Source of the DNA: Euperipatoides rowelli
Lineage: Eukaryota; Onychophora; Udeonychophora; Euonychophora; Peripatopsidae
Length of the DNA: 12,212 bases
Reading direction: 5' to 3' (one strand)
Assembly: GCA_003024985.2 (NCBI GenBank)
Contig: PXIH01S0006982.1
Part shown: positions 1 through 7,959 of the stretch, piece after piece
Position numbering within the stretch: the first letter of the stretch is position 1
Layout of the letters: every line of letters begins with the position of its first letter
The notes under the pieces: generated by a model
Databases searched by the model: none
What the model was told of the DNA's origin: nothing
What the model saw: the letters and a program-made list of their open reading frames with translations, nothing else
Program-made: the position numbers and the translations under genes

Positions 1-34
1 CAAAATGACCTTTAATAAAAGTAGTATATACAGT

Positions 35-120
35 ACCTCTATTTATTATTTTAGCTTCTTATGTTAGATTAGCATCAGCTGTCGGGAGCCAGCTTTTGTA
101 TGAATTGACCTCCATGGATT
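35..120 (+). repeat. Dispersed repeat, copy 1
   Basis: This copy shares with the two copies to its right the order CTATTTATTATTTT, CTTATGTTA-GATTA, GGGAGCCAG and CTCCATGGAT. The three copies are diverged, so alignment by eye is approximate and the true ends are unknown. The family is not recognised. Confidence 0.45.
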
Positions 121-301
121 TAACTTTATTATGTTTATTTCCTGAATGTTAGTCAGCTAGTTGCTGCCTGATGAAAATGGTATTTTGTGAAATAAATTCT
201 TGCCAGACTTTCAAGTGCAACATAAGTTTTTACCTTATTTCCTCCTCCTCCTCTTCATTCATAAATTGTATAGCAAACTATATTTTTAGTTAGCTATATT
301 A

Positions 302-377
302 TGGCTCCCCCAACAGGAAATTGGACCCAGGTCTGCCAAATGACAGGCAGGGATACTCACCACTCTACTCCTCCTCC
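302..377 (-). pseudogene. tRNA-Asp(GTC)-derived pseudogene or SINE head, with 3' CCA
   Basis: Read on the minus strand, the segment follows animal tRNA-Asp closely from the D arm onward: GTAGAGTGGTGAGTATCCC, then CCTGTCAT with anticodon GTC (plus-strand 342-344), then GACCTGGGTCCAATTTCC and the 3' end GGGGGAG followed by CCA (302-304). The 5' acceptor half is replaced by a purine-rich run (GGAGGAGGA) that cannot pair with the 3' GGGGGAG. The anticodon and T stems carry mismatches, the T loop departs from GTTCGA, and one extra G is present near the 3' end. It is therefore not a functional tRNA gene. The encoded CCA, absent from eukaryotic nuclear tRNA genes, suggests an origin by reverse transcription of a mature tRNA or a tRNA-derived SINE. 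Confidence 0.7.
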
Positions 378-413
378 CTTCCCCTTTATGTAAAGGATTG
401 AATCACACCACAA

Positions 414-501
414 CTGTTAGGTGAATTATTTATTTTCTTCATGTTTTATTACTAGCACTGAGGTGGGAGCCTGTTCCCATTGTATTAACCTTCATGGATA
501 A
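414..501 (+). repeat. Dispersed repeat, copy 2
   Basis: This copy begins AACTGTTAGGTGAATTATTT and contains GTGGGAGCC and TTCATGGAT, in the same order and spacing as copy 1. It lies about 40 bp from the tRNA-Asp pseudogene, which may belong to the same composite element. Confidence 0.45.
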
Positions 502-690
502 TTAATTTATTTCTTTTATTCTTATTATAATCAGCAAAGCTGATTTCACATACTGTTATAAGCTTTGGATTTATTTTATAAACAATAAAAATACATTTAA
601 TTTCAAAGCAGAGATAAAAGAATATTTTGTTTTATTTCCTTTCCCCTCTTCACTATTATTGTATAACAACTCTCGGGCTAAATAACCCTC

Positions 691-727
691 CCCCCGGAGT
701 TCGTTATATTATGGCACTCCGATGGGG
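691..727. repeat. GC-rich inverted repeat (hairpin)
   Basis: Plus-strand arms CCCCCGGAGT (691-700) and ACTCCG-AT-GGGG (716-727) pair with a two-base bulge and a loop of 15 bases. It stands out in AT-rich surroundings and overlaps the tRNA-end-like fragment. Confidence 0.5.
705..727 (-). repeat. Second tRNA-end-like fragment sharing CCATAATATA
   Basis: On the minus strand this fragment reads as a tRNA-like 3' end, with GAATTCCCC just right of it, then CGGAGTGCCATAATATA. The CCATAATATA part is identical to the sequence that follows the tRNA-Asp pseudogene at 295-304. A third, weaker match (TATATTATAGACCTCTGATG, plus strand) begins at 785. This is consistent with fragments of one tRNA-derived SINE family whose tRNA part is followed by TAATATA. 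Confidence 0.35.
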
Positions 728-1755
728 AATTCTTCATTTTATTCCTTCCTAAATTTTCTATATTGTGTCATGTGAGATATTCATTATATTATAGACCTCT
801 GATGATTAACCTAAAGCCACTTAAAAAAAAAAACTGGACTGTTCGTCGCAACATCTGACGGCAACTTCAAAATTAGCCAATAATTTTATAACAGGGCTAA
901 AACATTTTAAAGGAATCTACAAAAAAAAAATGCTAATAATGCTACGAACAGAACTTTTTTTACTTTCCAAAGAATACATGATTAAAACTTTTAGCCGTCC
1001 TAGACCCAAGGTACCAGTTCTAAACTTTTTCATTATTCGTTTCAAAGTGAATTTTCAAATTGGACTTTTAATTTAATTCATTCTCTGTCAGGAAAATGGA
1101 TATTTTTTCCATTGTGTCTATATGGATTTTGTTCCTGTGGCATCGTGCTTTAGTCATAATCACAATTGAAACTGTTTTAAAATACAGGGTCAGACTTTAA
1201 ATATACTGTAAAATTATTAAAAATTAAAAATTTGAATTAACGTAAAACTAGGGTAAACCCATTTAATATAAAATAATAACATTTTGGGGTATGATGTCAT
1301 AGCTACAATTAATTATTGCATTTAAAAATATAAAAACTTTTTCCTATTAAAATGTCACAGGAGAATAAAGTAAAATTATATACCGGTATTTGTTTCTTTA
1401 CTTCAGCAATTTGAGTTGCTAGCTTAATTTAAAATTTAGGGCAAATTTTTTTTTCAAGAGAGTGAGGAGTAGGCTGTAGTGGATGGATGGAATAAATAGT
1501 TATTTTTATTTTATTGTGTGCATTTTCTTGTGCATTCGATAGGAATTTACTTTAGTTTGTGACAAGCTTACTTTAGCTACTTAATTACTATGTGTATGCA
1601 CGTCATAAACGAGTTTGCTTTCTTGAATGTGTGGGCTAATGCTAATCATGTAATTATTCATTTTGTAAAATTTAAATGAGCATTTTAAGTTTGCCAAAAA
1701 GGCTCTAGTAAAAATGTAAAGTTTTGTTTGCCTACAGGAGTGGCTCTCGCCAAGA

Positions 1756-1845
1756 CTGTTAGGTAATATCTATTTATTATTTTTGCTTATGTTAAATTAA
1801 GAGCAGCCTGGTGGGAGCCAGTTTTGCTACAAGACTCCCTAGTGA
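1756..1845 (+). repeat. Dispersed repeat, copy 3
   Basis: This copy has GACTGTTAGGTAATATC, CTATTTATTATTTTTGCTTA, TGTTAAATTA and GGTGGGAGCCAGTTTTG. The start (CTGTTAGGT) matches copy 2, and the middle matches copy 1 best (CTATTTATTATTTT, GGGAGCCAG). Confidence 0.45.
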
Positions 1846-3006
1846 CTTTTATCCACAAATTAAAATTTTAACTGGCTTAAACAAAACTCATGCTCCATTG
1901 ATCTTGCCAGATATACAGTAGCTAGAGATAAAACCGATATCTATAGATATAGGGACAACCTAGTTGGACTATAGTCTGTTGTTGTCCGACATATTTGTAT
2001 TTGTATTACCAATTACTTCTCTAAATGACTACTATTCACAATCCTATAAACTTTCATCCTTATGATGAACCTCTTTCTAATCTTGATTTATTTGAAATTG
2101 ATTTATTTTTTATTTACCAATTTTTTTTGCATTTTATGTATAAGGGATCACAAGCACCCTGTGACATGCATTTAATTATAAAGAATTTGCTGCATTCACT
2201 GGCTAAATAAATCTCCCATCATATATTTCAATTTGTCCTTCTATCTGGAAAACATCTTTCTTAAATTCATCAGTTTGATAATTGACACAGTACTTACTGT
2301 ATTTAATTACTTAGAGCTAGAGAGCTAATCAACTTGGGAATTCCCTCTGCATGGATTATGTCATCATCTTTGATGATATTAGCCAGATCATATTTGTGTA
2401 AAAACTAAAAACTTAAAACCTCCTCTGCCTACATAAATGGTTTACTTCGTTCCTTGATTGTCGAAACCAAATGCTGAAATCTAATATTTAACTTGTACTA
2501 ATGATATTCTATAAGGGACAGTTTGTTTTTTTGATGTTTGCTATTCTGTAAAATGAGATATCGAGGGAACCCTCACATTTGTTAATATTTCCATCACAAA
2601 ATTCTTAACAACCATACTTTACAATCTCTACAAGTCATTGCTGCTTAAACTTTAAAAAAAAATTCACTTACATTTTAAATATTGTTTTAAACTCCCACAT
2701 CAGTTTTTGTTTTTAAATCTTTTAACAAGAAATTTTTGATTTATTACTCCCAACTAGCTTTCAGCAATTTAAATAACATTACAAGCTTTAATGTTTATTC
2801 ATACACACACACTTCCAGGAGACATATACTTACACACACAATATCCCATTGATTTCACATATATCCATTATGTATTCGATCCTAATACACTAAATAGTAT
2901 CAATGAGTCCATAAAATACAGTTTATTAAATATGAATGTGCCTTGGCAGAACACTGGCATTTTAAGGTAAATAGAAGTATAAGCTGTGCTATGATTAGAA
3001 TCTTAC

Positions 3007-3150
3007 CTGATACTCTGTAACTTGATCTGTTACTGGTTTATCTACAATTTCTAAAACTTTGGTTGCATTAGTGAGCCAATTCATTAATTGTTCATATTCA
3101 CTCTTCTCACTTTCTGCTAATTGTTTGGCTTGTTCTACATGTTTGATTAA
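3007..3150 (-). CDS. SYNE1: Nesprin exon: coiled-coil/spectrin-like segment after CH2
   Basis: The exon is 144 nt, exactly 48 codons, phase 0 at both ends, bounded on the minus strand by CTTCATTTTAG and TATCAG|GTAAGA. The translation runs from LIKHVEQAKQLAESEKSEYE through QLMNWLTNATKVLEIVDKPV to TDQVTEYQ. It is strongly helical with a Trp in a heptad-like setting (EYEQLMNWL), as expected for the first spectrin-like helices that follow the actin-binding domain in nesprins. This stretch is much less conserved than CH2, so its assignment rests mainly on splice signals, open frame, matching phase and position. The gene continues to the left of the window; no further exon was found in 1-3006. Being a multiple of three with phase-0 ends, the exon could be skipped without breaking the frame. 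Confidence 0.8.
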
Positions 3151-4523
3151 CTAAAATGAAGAAAGATAAATATTCAGTAAGCTTATATAATTTCACTACC
3201 TAGGAATGTTAACAAATATATTTTTTTCAAAATTTTTTCACTCACTTATAATTTGTATTAATTATAATATGGTATGCGTTAAATAATTTTTTTTTTTTTT
3301 TTGCATAATTTCACCTGCAGACGGAAATTAAAATACCTATTACTCTGGCTATAATTAGATAGGGTTATATATATATATTTTTTTTGCTATTTTAAAGATC
3401 TTTCAATGGGCTTTAATTTGATATGCAATATGCCAAATTTATTAATTTTTTTAAATCACAAGGTCTTACAAAATATTTTCGGATCCTCAAAATTTCAATA
3501 TGTCATTTGAAAAATGTGAAAAAATATGAGTTAAACTTACTCTAGTACTAACTGTTGTGAAAGTTTCATTGTGGGATCGATTTAAAAATATAACTGAAAT
3601 TAGATAACCAAATTTGATGAATGTACAATACATACTGGTTTCATTATTGCTCCTTTTTTTTTTTTTAGAAATTGTCAATACCAAGCTTTAGAGTTTCAAT
3701 GAAATGGAATGTTGATTCTGGCTTGAATTATTTTCATTATTTTGGACCACCATCAAGGATTATGGAATATTATAAATTGTATATCTGTTGTTTGTTGGGC
3801 CTCTAGTTTTTTTTTATGGTTAGAGAAGTATATTACACAAAAATAGAGCATGGTATACAGTGCATATTTATACACATACTGGGTATATACTGTACAGTTA
3901 CATCTATCCTTATGTACTCAGACTTACAGTCATAGTCATTTCAAACTTTGTCATAGGAATTTCAGGCCTACAGTGATAGGAATTTCAGACTTCCGGTCAA
4001 AGGAACTTCAAGCTTGCTGTCATAGGAATTTCAGACTTACAGTCATAGGAATTTCAGACTTACAGTCATAGGAATTTCAGACTTAGTCAAAGAAATTTCA
4101 GACTTTTGGTCATAGGAATTTCAGGCTTACTAGTCATAGGAATTTCAGACTTACAGTCATAGGAATTTTAGATCTTTAGTCGTAGGAATTTTAGATTTTT
4201 AGTAATAGGAATTTCAGATTTTTAGTAATAGAAATTTCAGACTGTCATAGGAAATTCAGATTTTCCTCGTATTTAATTCTGAAATCATATGGATTAAGGC
4301 CCACTGGCACTTTATTTCTTAATCCTCAAATGGTTCCAAAATTTAAAAAAAAAGGATAGGGTGACATAAACTTGATGAGTTACCAAATGGACAAATTTTT
4401 CAACAATACTTAATAATTTTGTTGGTGAATCCATGTGTTCTAATTATATTGTCAATAAGCTAAAATATATGATAAATATAAGGTTGAGTTACCATCGAAT
4501 AATCTTCAATGGTGACAACTTAC
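3151..4523 (-). other. Intron after CH2 (1373 bp) with a 23-bp tandem array
   Basis: The intron is bounded on the minus strand by the donor GTAAGT (4518-4523) and the acceptor CATTTTAG (3151-3158). It holds T-runs near 3287-3302 and 3653-3666, a short TA repeat near 3368-3380 and the 23-bp array at 3918-4267. Short open frames at 3487-3684 (minus) and 3850-4071 (plus) are non-coding in appearance; the second is largely a translation of the array. Confidence 0.8.
3918..4267 (+). repeat. 23-bp minisatellite, about 15 units
   Basis: The consensus unit on the plus strand is GTCATAGGAATTTCAGACTT plus ACA. A partial unit is followed by about 15 units; those in the centre (about 4019-4088) are nearly identical and those at both ends are diverged, with a drift to GATTTTTAGTAATAGGAATT on the right. 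Unit length is 23 bp where checked, with some units shortened to 19-21 or lengthened to 24. It sits mid-intron, about 250 bp from the donor of the exon at 4524-4675. Confidence 0.95.
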
Positions 4524-4675
4524 TTTTGGCACTGATAGCCCAGCTGCAGCTGATGCGAATGTTGACTGGGTACGTTCTTCTTTTTCTTCGCTGCGATAGA
4601 TGTGAGGGTACTTCTTCAAATATTGTGCAACGTAAGTCATGATTGACTTCTCATCTGGAGAGTCCACATCCACAT
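4524..4675 (-). CDS. SYNE1: Nesprin exon: end of CH2 domain and following linker
   Basis: Read on the minus strand, the exon begins after TTTTCTAG and ends at CCAAAA|GTAAGT in phase 0. Its first two bases complete an Asp, then 50 codons follow (152 nt). The first part reads VDVDSPDEKSIMTYVAQYLK, the last helix of a CH2 domain. The DVDVD-x-PDEKSIMTYVAQ-[FY]-L form is the one I associate with nesprin-1/2 and is the best single argument for the family. After KKYPHIY the sequence leaves the domain and becomes a low-complexity linker (RSEEKEERTQSTFASAAAGL). Plakins and beta-spectrins have a similar PDEKSI core but differ in the following residues, so they are the main alternatives. The acceptor lies about 25-30 bp from a long minisatellite described separately. 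Confidence 0.92.
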
Positions 4676-4677
4676 CT

Positions 4678-4875
4678 AGAAAATTTGGTTTTAATAAATT
4701 TAGAAAGGATAAGGATAATAATTAGGATAATGGTAAAGAGAATAATAAGGATAATAATGAGGATAAGGAGAATAGTATAAGGAGAATAATGAAGATGATA
4801 ATGACAATAATGAAGATAAGGATATGAAAAATAATTATTATTATAAGGAGAATAATGACGATGAGAATAATGACC
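4678..4875 (-). promoter_or_regulatory. 198-nt AG-free zone upstream of the exon 4524-4675 acceptor
   Basis: In the gene's sense strand no AG dinucleotide (CT on the plus strand) occurs from the acceptor AG at 4676-4677 until plus position 4876-4877. Most of this zone is supplied by the minisatellite. Such AG exclusion zones usually mark distant branch points, so the branch site could be far from the acceptor. The absence of AG is directly seen; the splicing role is inferred. Confidence 0.5.
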
Positions 4876-5345
4876 CTTATTCTCCTCATCACCAGTGATA
4901 AGGAGAATAATGAGGATGATAAGGAAAATAATGAAGATTATGAGATGAGGATAAGAATAAGTGGTGATAAGGAAAATTATGAAAATGATATAGAATAATG
5001 AGGATAAGAAGAGTAATGAGGAAAATGATGTGGAAATAAGGAGAATAATGAAAATGAGTATGAGCATAATGAGGATGATAAGGAAAGTAATGAGGATAGT
5101 GTGAATAATTAATACTGATATGGAAAATAATGAGGATAAGGAGAATAATGAGAAAAATTATGATGAAATAAGGAGAATAATGAATATGATGAGAATAATT
5201 AGGATAAGAAGAATAATGAGGATGAGGAGAATAATGAGGATAAGGAGAATAATGAGGATAAGAATACTGAGGCTGATAAGGAGAATAATGAGGTTGATAA
5301 GGAAAATAATGAGGTTGATGACAAGGAGAATAATGAGGTTGATAA
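4705..5345 (+). repeat. Purine-rich minisatellite, GATAAGGAGAATAATGAG-type
   Basis: The array is built from words GATAAG, GAGAAT and AATGAG, giving units of about 15, 18 and 21 bp such as GATAAGGAGAATAATGAG. The last third (5200-5345) is the most regular, ending with copies separated by GTT. The plus strand is almost free of pyrimidines other than T, so the gene's sense strand is pyrimidine-rich. Because unit lengths are mostly multiples of three, long open frames appear in the array on both strands (4651-5371 minus, 5120-5437 plus); these are artefacts of the repeat, not genes. Confidence 0.95.
4877..4910. repeat. Inverted unit within the minisatellite, 16-bp hairpin
   Basis: Arms 4877-4892 and 4895-4910 are inverse complements at 15 of 16 positions, with only CA between them. 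One arm is an array unit in the opposite orientation to its neighbours, so a local inversion within the array is likely. Confidence 0.8.
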
Positions 5346-5412
5346 CTATTTGGGATATAGTGCCCTACCAATGCAAGATGAAATTAGGGAAGATATGGAA
5401 TACTCTAATACC

Positions 5413-5467
5413 AGTATTTATAATTGCCATTGTATGAAGCAAATATACAATGGCAGTTATAAATGCT
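5413..5467 (+). repeat. 55-nt hairpin, 23-pair stem and 9-nt loop
   Basis: Arms 5413-5435 and 5445-5467 are complementary over 23 positions, with two exceptions (5415/5465 and 5425/5455). Both exceptions are T-G pairs in the plus-strand reading, so a plus-strand RNA would pair throughout. The loop reads GAAGCAAAT. It lies about 70 bp right of the minisatellite. It is shorter than a typical animal pre-miRNA hairpin, so a palindromic transposon remnant is equally likely. Confidence 0.75.
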
Positions 5468-5841
5468 TCAATTTATTTTCAAAGCTTAATAAATTCGTTC
5501 ACACATGAACACATTTATTAAAACAATTTTCTATTTTTATAATCAAGAGTTGCACAATAATAATTCAAAATTAATTAATATAACTTAGAGTGTAAAAATC
5601 AAATTAGTTTATTAAATCTAAATGTTGTTAACTATCACTGTTAAAAAAAAAATACATTATTTTAAATATATATTATATTTTGTGCAATATGTCCTTGCTG
5701 TTATTCAACACATTCTACTAATGTGCACTGTCAATTAACAGATTATTTTTAGAAACAATAAGAAACTATCTTTTAAATTTACTCTATGTTATGACTACAA
5801 ACAAAAAGAATCAGTTTAAAATATACACTCAAATGACGAAC

Positions 5842-6038
5842 CTTCTGCATCGATGAGTCTGGCAATGCTTAGATGTTTTTCGGCTGTCTGAAAGGCATTT
5901 TCCAGATTAACATGATTACTTTGGTGTCGAAGCTGGTTCATGTCTACCAAGCCAGGTTGGATGGAGTCAATTAAAGCATTAAATGCATACCCATCTCTCC
6001 AGCTGGCGCCAAAGTCCTTTACCTCGATGTTAAATCTC
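5842..6038 (-). CDS. SYNE1: Nesprin exon: core of CH2 actin-binding domain
   Basis: The exon encodes the middle of the second calponin-homology domain. On the minus strand it follows the acceptor TTTACAG and ends at AAG|GTTCGT. Its first base completes a Lys codon from the preceding exon, 65 codons follow, and one base is left to complete an Asp codon with the next exon (length 197). Diagnostic residues are IEVKDFGASWRDGYAFNALI, the strongly conserved CH2 core with the invariant Trp of the SWR motif, then IQPGLVDMNQL, then NLENAFQTAEKHLSIARLID. This order matches the CH2 of nesprin and, more loosely, spectrin, plectin and calmin. The domain binds F-actin together with CH1. The donor is weak: positions +3 and +4 (T, C) depart from GTRAGT, although AAG precedes it. 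The phase fit on both sides and the lack of stops support the boundaries. Confidence 0.9.
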
Positions 6039-6413
6039 CTGTAAAGATTTAGAATTCAAGCACTAAAAAAAAAAACCTAAAATATCGAACCCTAACATTT
6101 CAAACTTATTTCAATGACTAGACTATATAGATGCCATTATTAATAGACCAAGGATTGTCAAAGAAAACCTTTGTGCCATAATTTATAATATATTTGGATC
6201 AAAAATATCTCTGGGCACCAACATTTTTCAGTTTAGTGCCAAATAAAATTAGTCAAAAAAAAATTAACATCCCCATTTATTAAAGGTACTACTATGAAAT
6301 TAGGCAGTTTCAATTTCATCTCATTATGAATATTCCAATATAAAATTGATGTAAAGACATTCAAGTTTTATTTGTCTTACAATTATTCTCGAAATTTGGC
6401 ATTTAATATGACA

Positions 6414-6446
6414 CAGATTATTAATTTTCTCTCAGAAATTAATCTG
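6414..6446. repeat. Small intronic hairpin with 3-nt bulge
   Basis: The arms CAGATTATTAATTT and AAATTAATCTG pair over 11 positions with a three-base bulge in the left arm and an 8-nt loop. No function is apparent. Confidence 0.45.
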
Positions 6447-7121
6447 CCTGGTACCATTTAAACATTTTGATATAAATTTTAGCATGGATTCAATAAATCC
6501 TCATCATTTTGTAATAGTAGAAGTAAAAGATGTACAGTACATGGAAGTTTTGAAGAATACAACAATGCAAGATGTCATTGAACAAATACTTTGTTTCATA
6601 ATATAATGTAAAAGAATATCATTAAGAACATTTGAAAATATCAATAAGAAAAAAAGTCATTTAGATAAAAATTGCTAAAATGAAATAAATGAAAATACAA
6701 GAAATGTTACTGTGTCTTGCATTCTGTATACTAGGAATGGTGATAAGTAGAACCCAAGTCTTTAGTTAGGATTTTGTTCTTTGGTTGTGAAATCAAGCTG
6801 TTTAATGTATTCTGTGGGCGGAAGATACGATTTATGTTGAATTTAATCTACATGTTACTTCACTTTAGTCTTTTAATTTAATATACAGTATGTATATAAA
6901 AAATACACATCATCTTCTGCATCAGACTACTATTAATTTTAAAATGTTGTAATGTCAAAAGTTTTATAAGCCTTTTATAAGAAAAGCATTAAAATTATTC
7001 ACATAAAAAGCTGAACCAATCTCTATCATGGATGGGATTAAATTTCTATTTGAGCTATAGATAGTTTTATAGGTGTACTGTTTGCCTACAAGCTTATCCT
7101 CACAGATTGCTATAGAAACAG

Positions 7122-7151
7122 CTGTTGGCTGGTTAACAGTTAGGCCAACAG
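7122..7151. repeat. Short palindrome CTGTTGGC/GCCAACAG
   Basis: A perfect 8-bp inverted repeat separated by 14 bases, with GTTAAC at its centre. It may be chance. Confidence 0.35.
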
Positions 7152-7959
7152 AAATTGTGTAAAAATCATAAAAAATGATCAATCAATACGAGTGAGGGTT
7201 CAGTGTTTGGGTGAAGTTTAGAACTGTAAATAAAAAAATAAGACTGCCAAACCATTTTTAGTCATGTACTGTGAAGCCAACCATGATTGGTTGTTTTGGT
7301 AGTAATCTGTGAAATAAGTTTTCTCTCCAGACACTAGTTATTTTTAAGGTTTACTAATTTTAAAATATGCAGGCAGAAATAGATGAGTATTATCCCTACT
7401 CTATATTGATTGTTTAAAAAAAAAATGGTTACACTGCAATAGACTACTGTATGTAGGCCTACTGTACATTAACTACAATTTCTTTTTTGCTAACTATTAA
7501 GGTCATAGGGTAAAGTGAATGGCTGTTAAAATACTCTAATAACTGAGTTGAGTAATCAAGTACGGCAACAAAAAAAATGGATATCCTAATCACTAACGTA
7601 TTATACATATTTTGGTATAAATACAATGCGGAATTTATTTTAATTAGAACTCTATATAAACAAATTAAAATAACTAGTTAACTGAATGTATCAAATTACT
7701 GAATATAAATAACTTTTTTATTAATTTGGAGTTCATTATAATATGGTTTTAAGATACCATTTTAACGACTGTATAACAAAATTCTAAAATTTAAAAATCA
7801 TATTTAAAAACATTTTTATTGTACTTTTTAGACATTTTTTTTCTGACATTTGCAAGTCATCTCATATTTATAATACGCATAGTACCTGAAATCTATCCAT
7901 GTTAAATACAATCATATGTTCAAAAAACATAATAAAATTTTGGTACAATTTACACTTAC

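Larger units (their letters stand above)
1..3006 (-). other. Intron downstream of the last visible exon (partial)
   Basis: No exon could be supported here on either strand. The left 1.9 kb contains repeat debris: a tRNA-Asp-derived pseudogene (302-377), two further tRNA-end-like fragments, and three diverged copies of a roughly 90-bp dispersed repeat. The right part (about 1900-3000) is AT-rich with A/T runs and short CA repeats near 2800-2840. A plus-strand open frame at 2025-2210 has no recognisable features. Confidence 0.65.
4676..5841 (-). other. Intron dominated by a minisatellite (1166 bp)
   Basis: The intron lies between the two exons that encode the core and last helix of CH2. Its donor is the weak GTTCGT at 5836-5841, and its acceptor TTTTCTAG at 4676-4683. 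More than half of it is a purine-rich (plus strand) tandem array, and a strong palindrome sits just right of the array at 5413-5467. The rest (5470-5835) is unremarkable AT-rich DNA. Confidence 0.85.
6039..7959 (-). other. Intron inside CH2 coding region (1921 bp)
   Basis: This intron is bounded by GTAAGT on its right side (7954-7959, minus strand) and TTTACAG on its left (6039-6045). It is plain AT-rich sequence without a recognisable gene. It contains small inverted repeats near 6414-6446 and 7122-7151, and several TACTGTA/TACAGTA words including one around a GTAGGCCTAC palindrome near 7452. The open frame at 6964-7182 on the minus strand shows no recognisable domain. Confidence 0.8.

Noticed and set aside
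2025-2210. Plus-strand 61-codon open frame.
   Set aside because: Short, AT-driven Phe/Ile/Leu-rich translation with no homology recognised and no splice context.
2265-2370. Possible intronic C/D-box snoRNA on the minus strand (GATGATGA and CTGA about 90 nt apart).
   Set aside because: No convincing terminal stem next to the boxes and no recognisable guide region; TGATGA words are common in this DNA.
2310-2400. A minus-strand stretch reading YDLANIIKDDDIIHAEGIPK, considered as a further exon or transposase remnant.
   Set aside because: Only about 30 codons before a stop, no matching splice sites in phase 0, and no recognised family.
3850-4071. Plus-strand open frame of 73 codons with repeated HRNF and VIGIS motifs.
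   Set aside because: It is the translation of the 23-bp tandem array, broken by unit-length changes, and has no recognisable protein features.
4433-4642. Plus-strand 69-codon open frame.
   Set aside because: It lies opposite the well-supported nesprin exon at 4524-4675 and is its antisense shadow.
4651-5437. Long open frames on both strands (138, 160 and 105 codons) across the purine-rich array.
   Set aside because: They translate the minisatellite itself, whose units are mostly multiples of three; the proteins are pure low complexity, and one overlaps a well-supported nesprin exon in another frame.
6964-7182. Minus-strand 72-codon open frame inside a nesprin intron.
   Set aside because: No acceptor and donor pair in phase with the neighbouring exons, whose phases already match each other perfectly without it.
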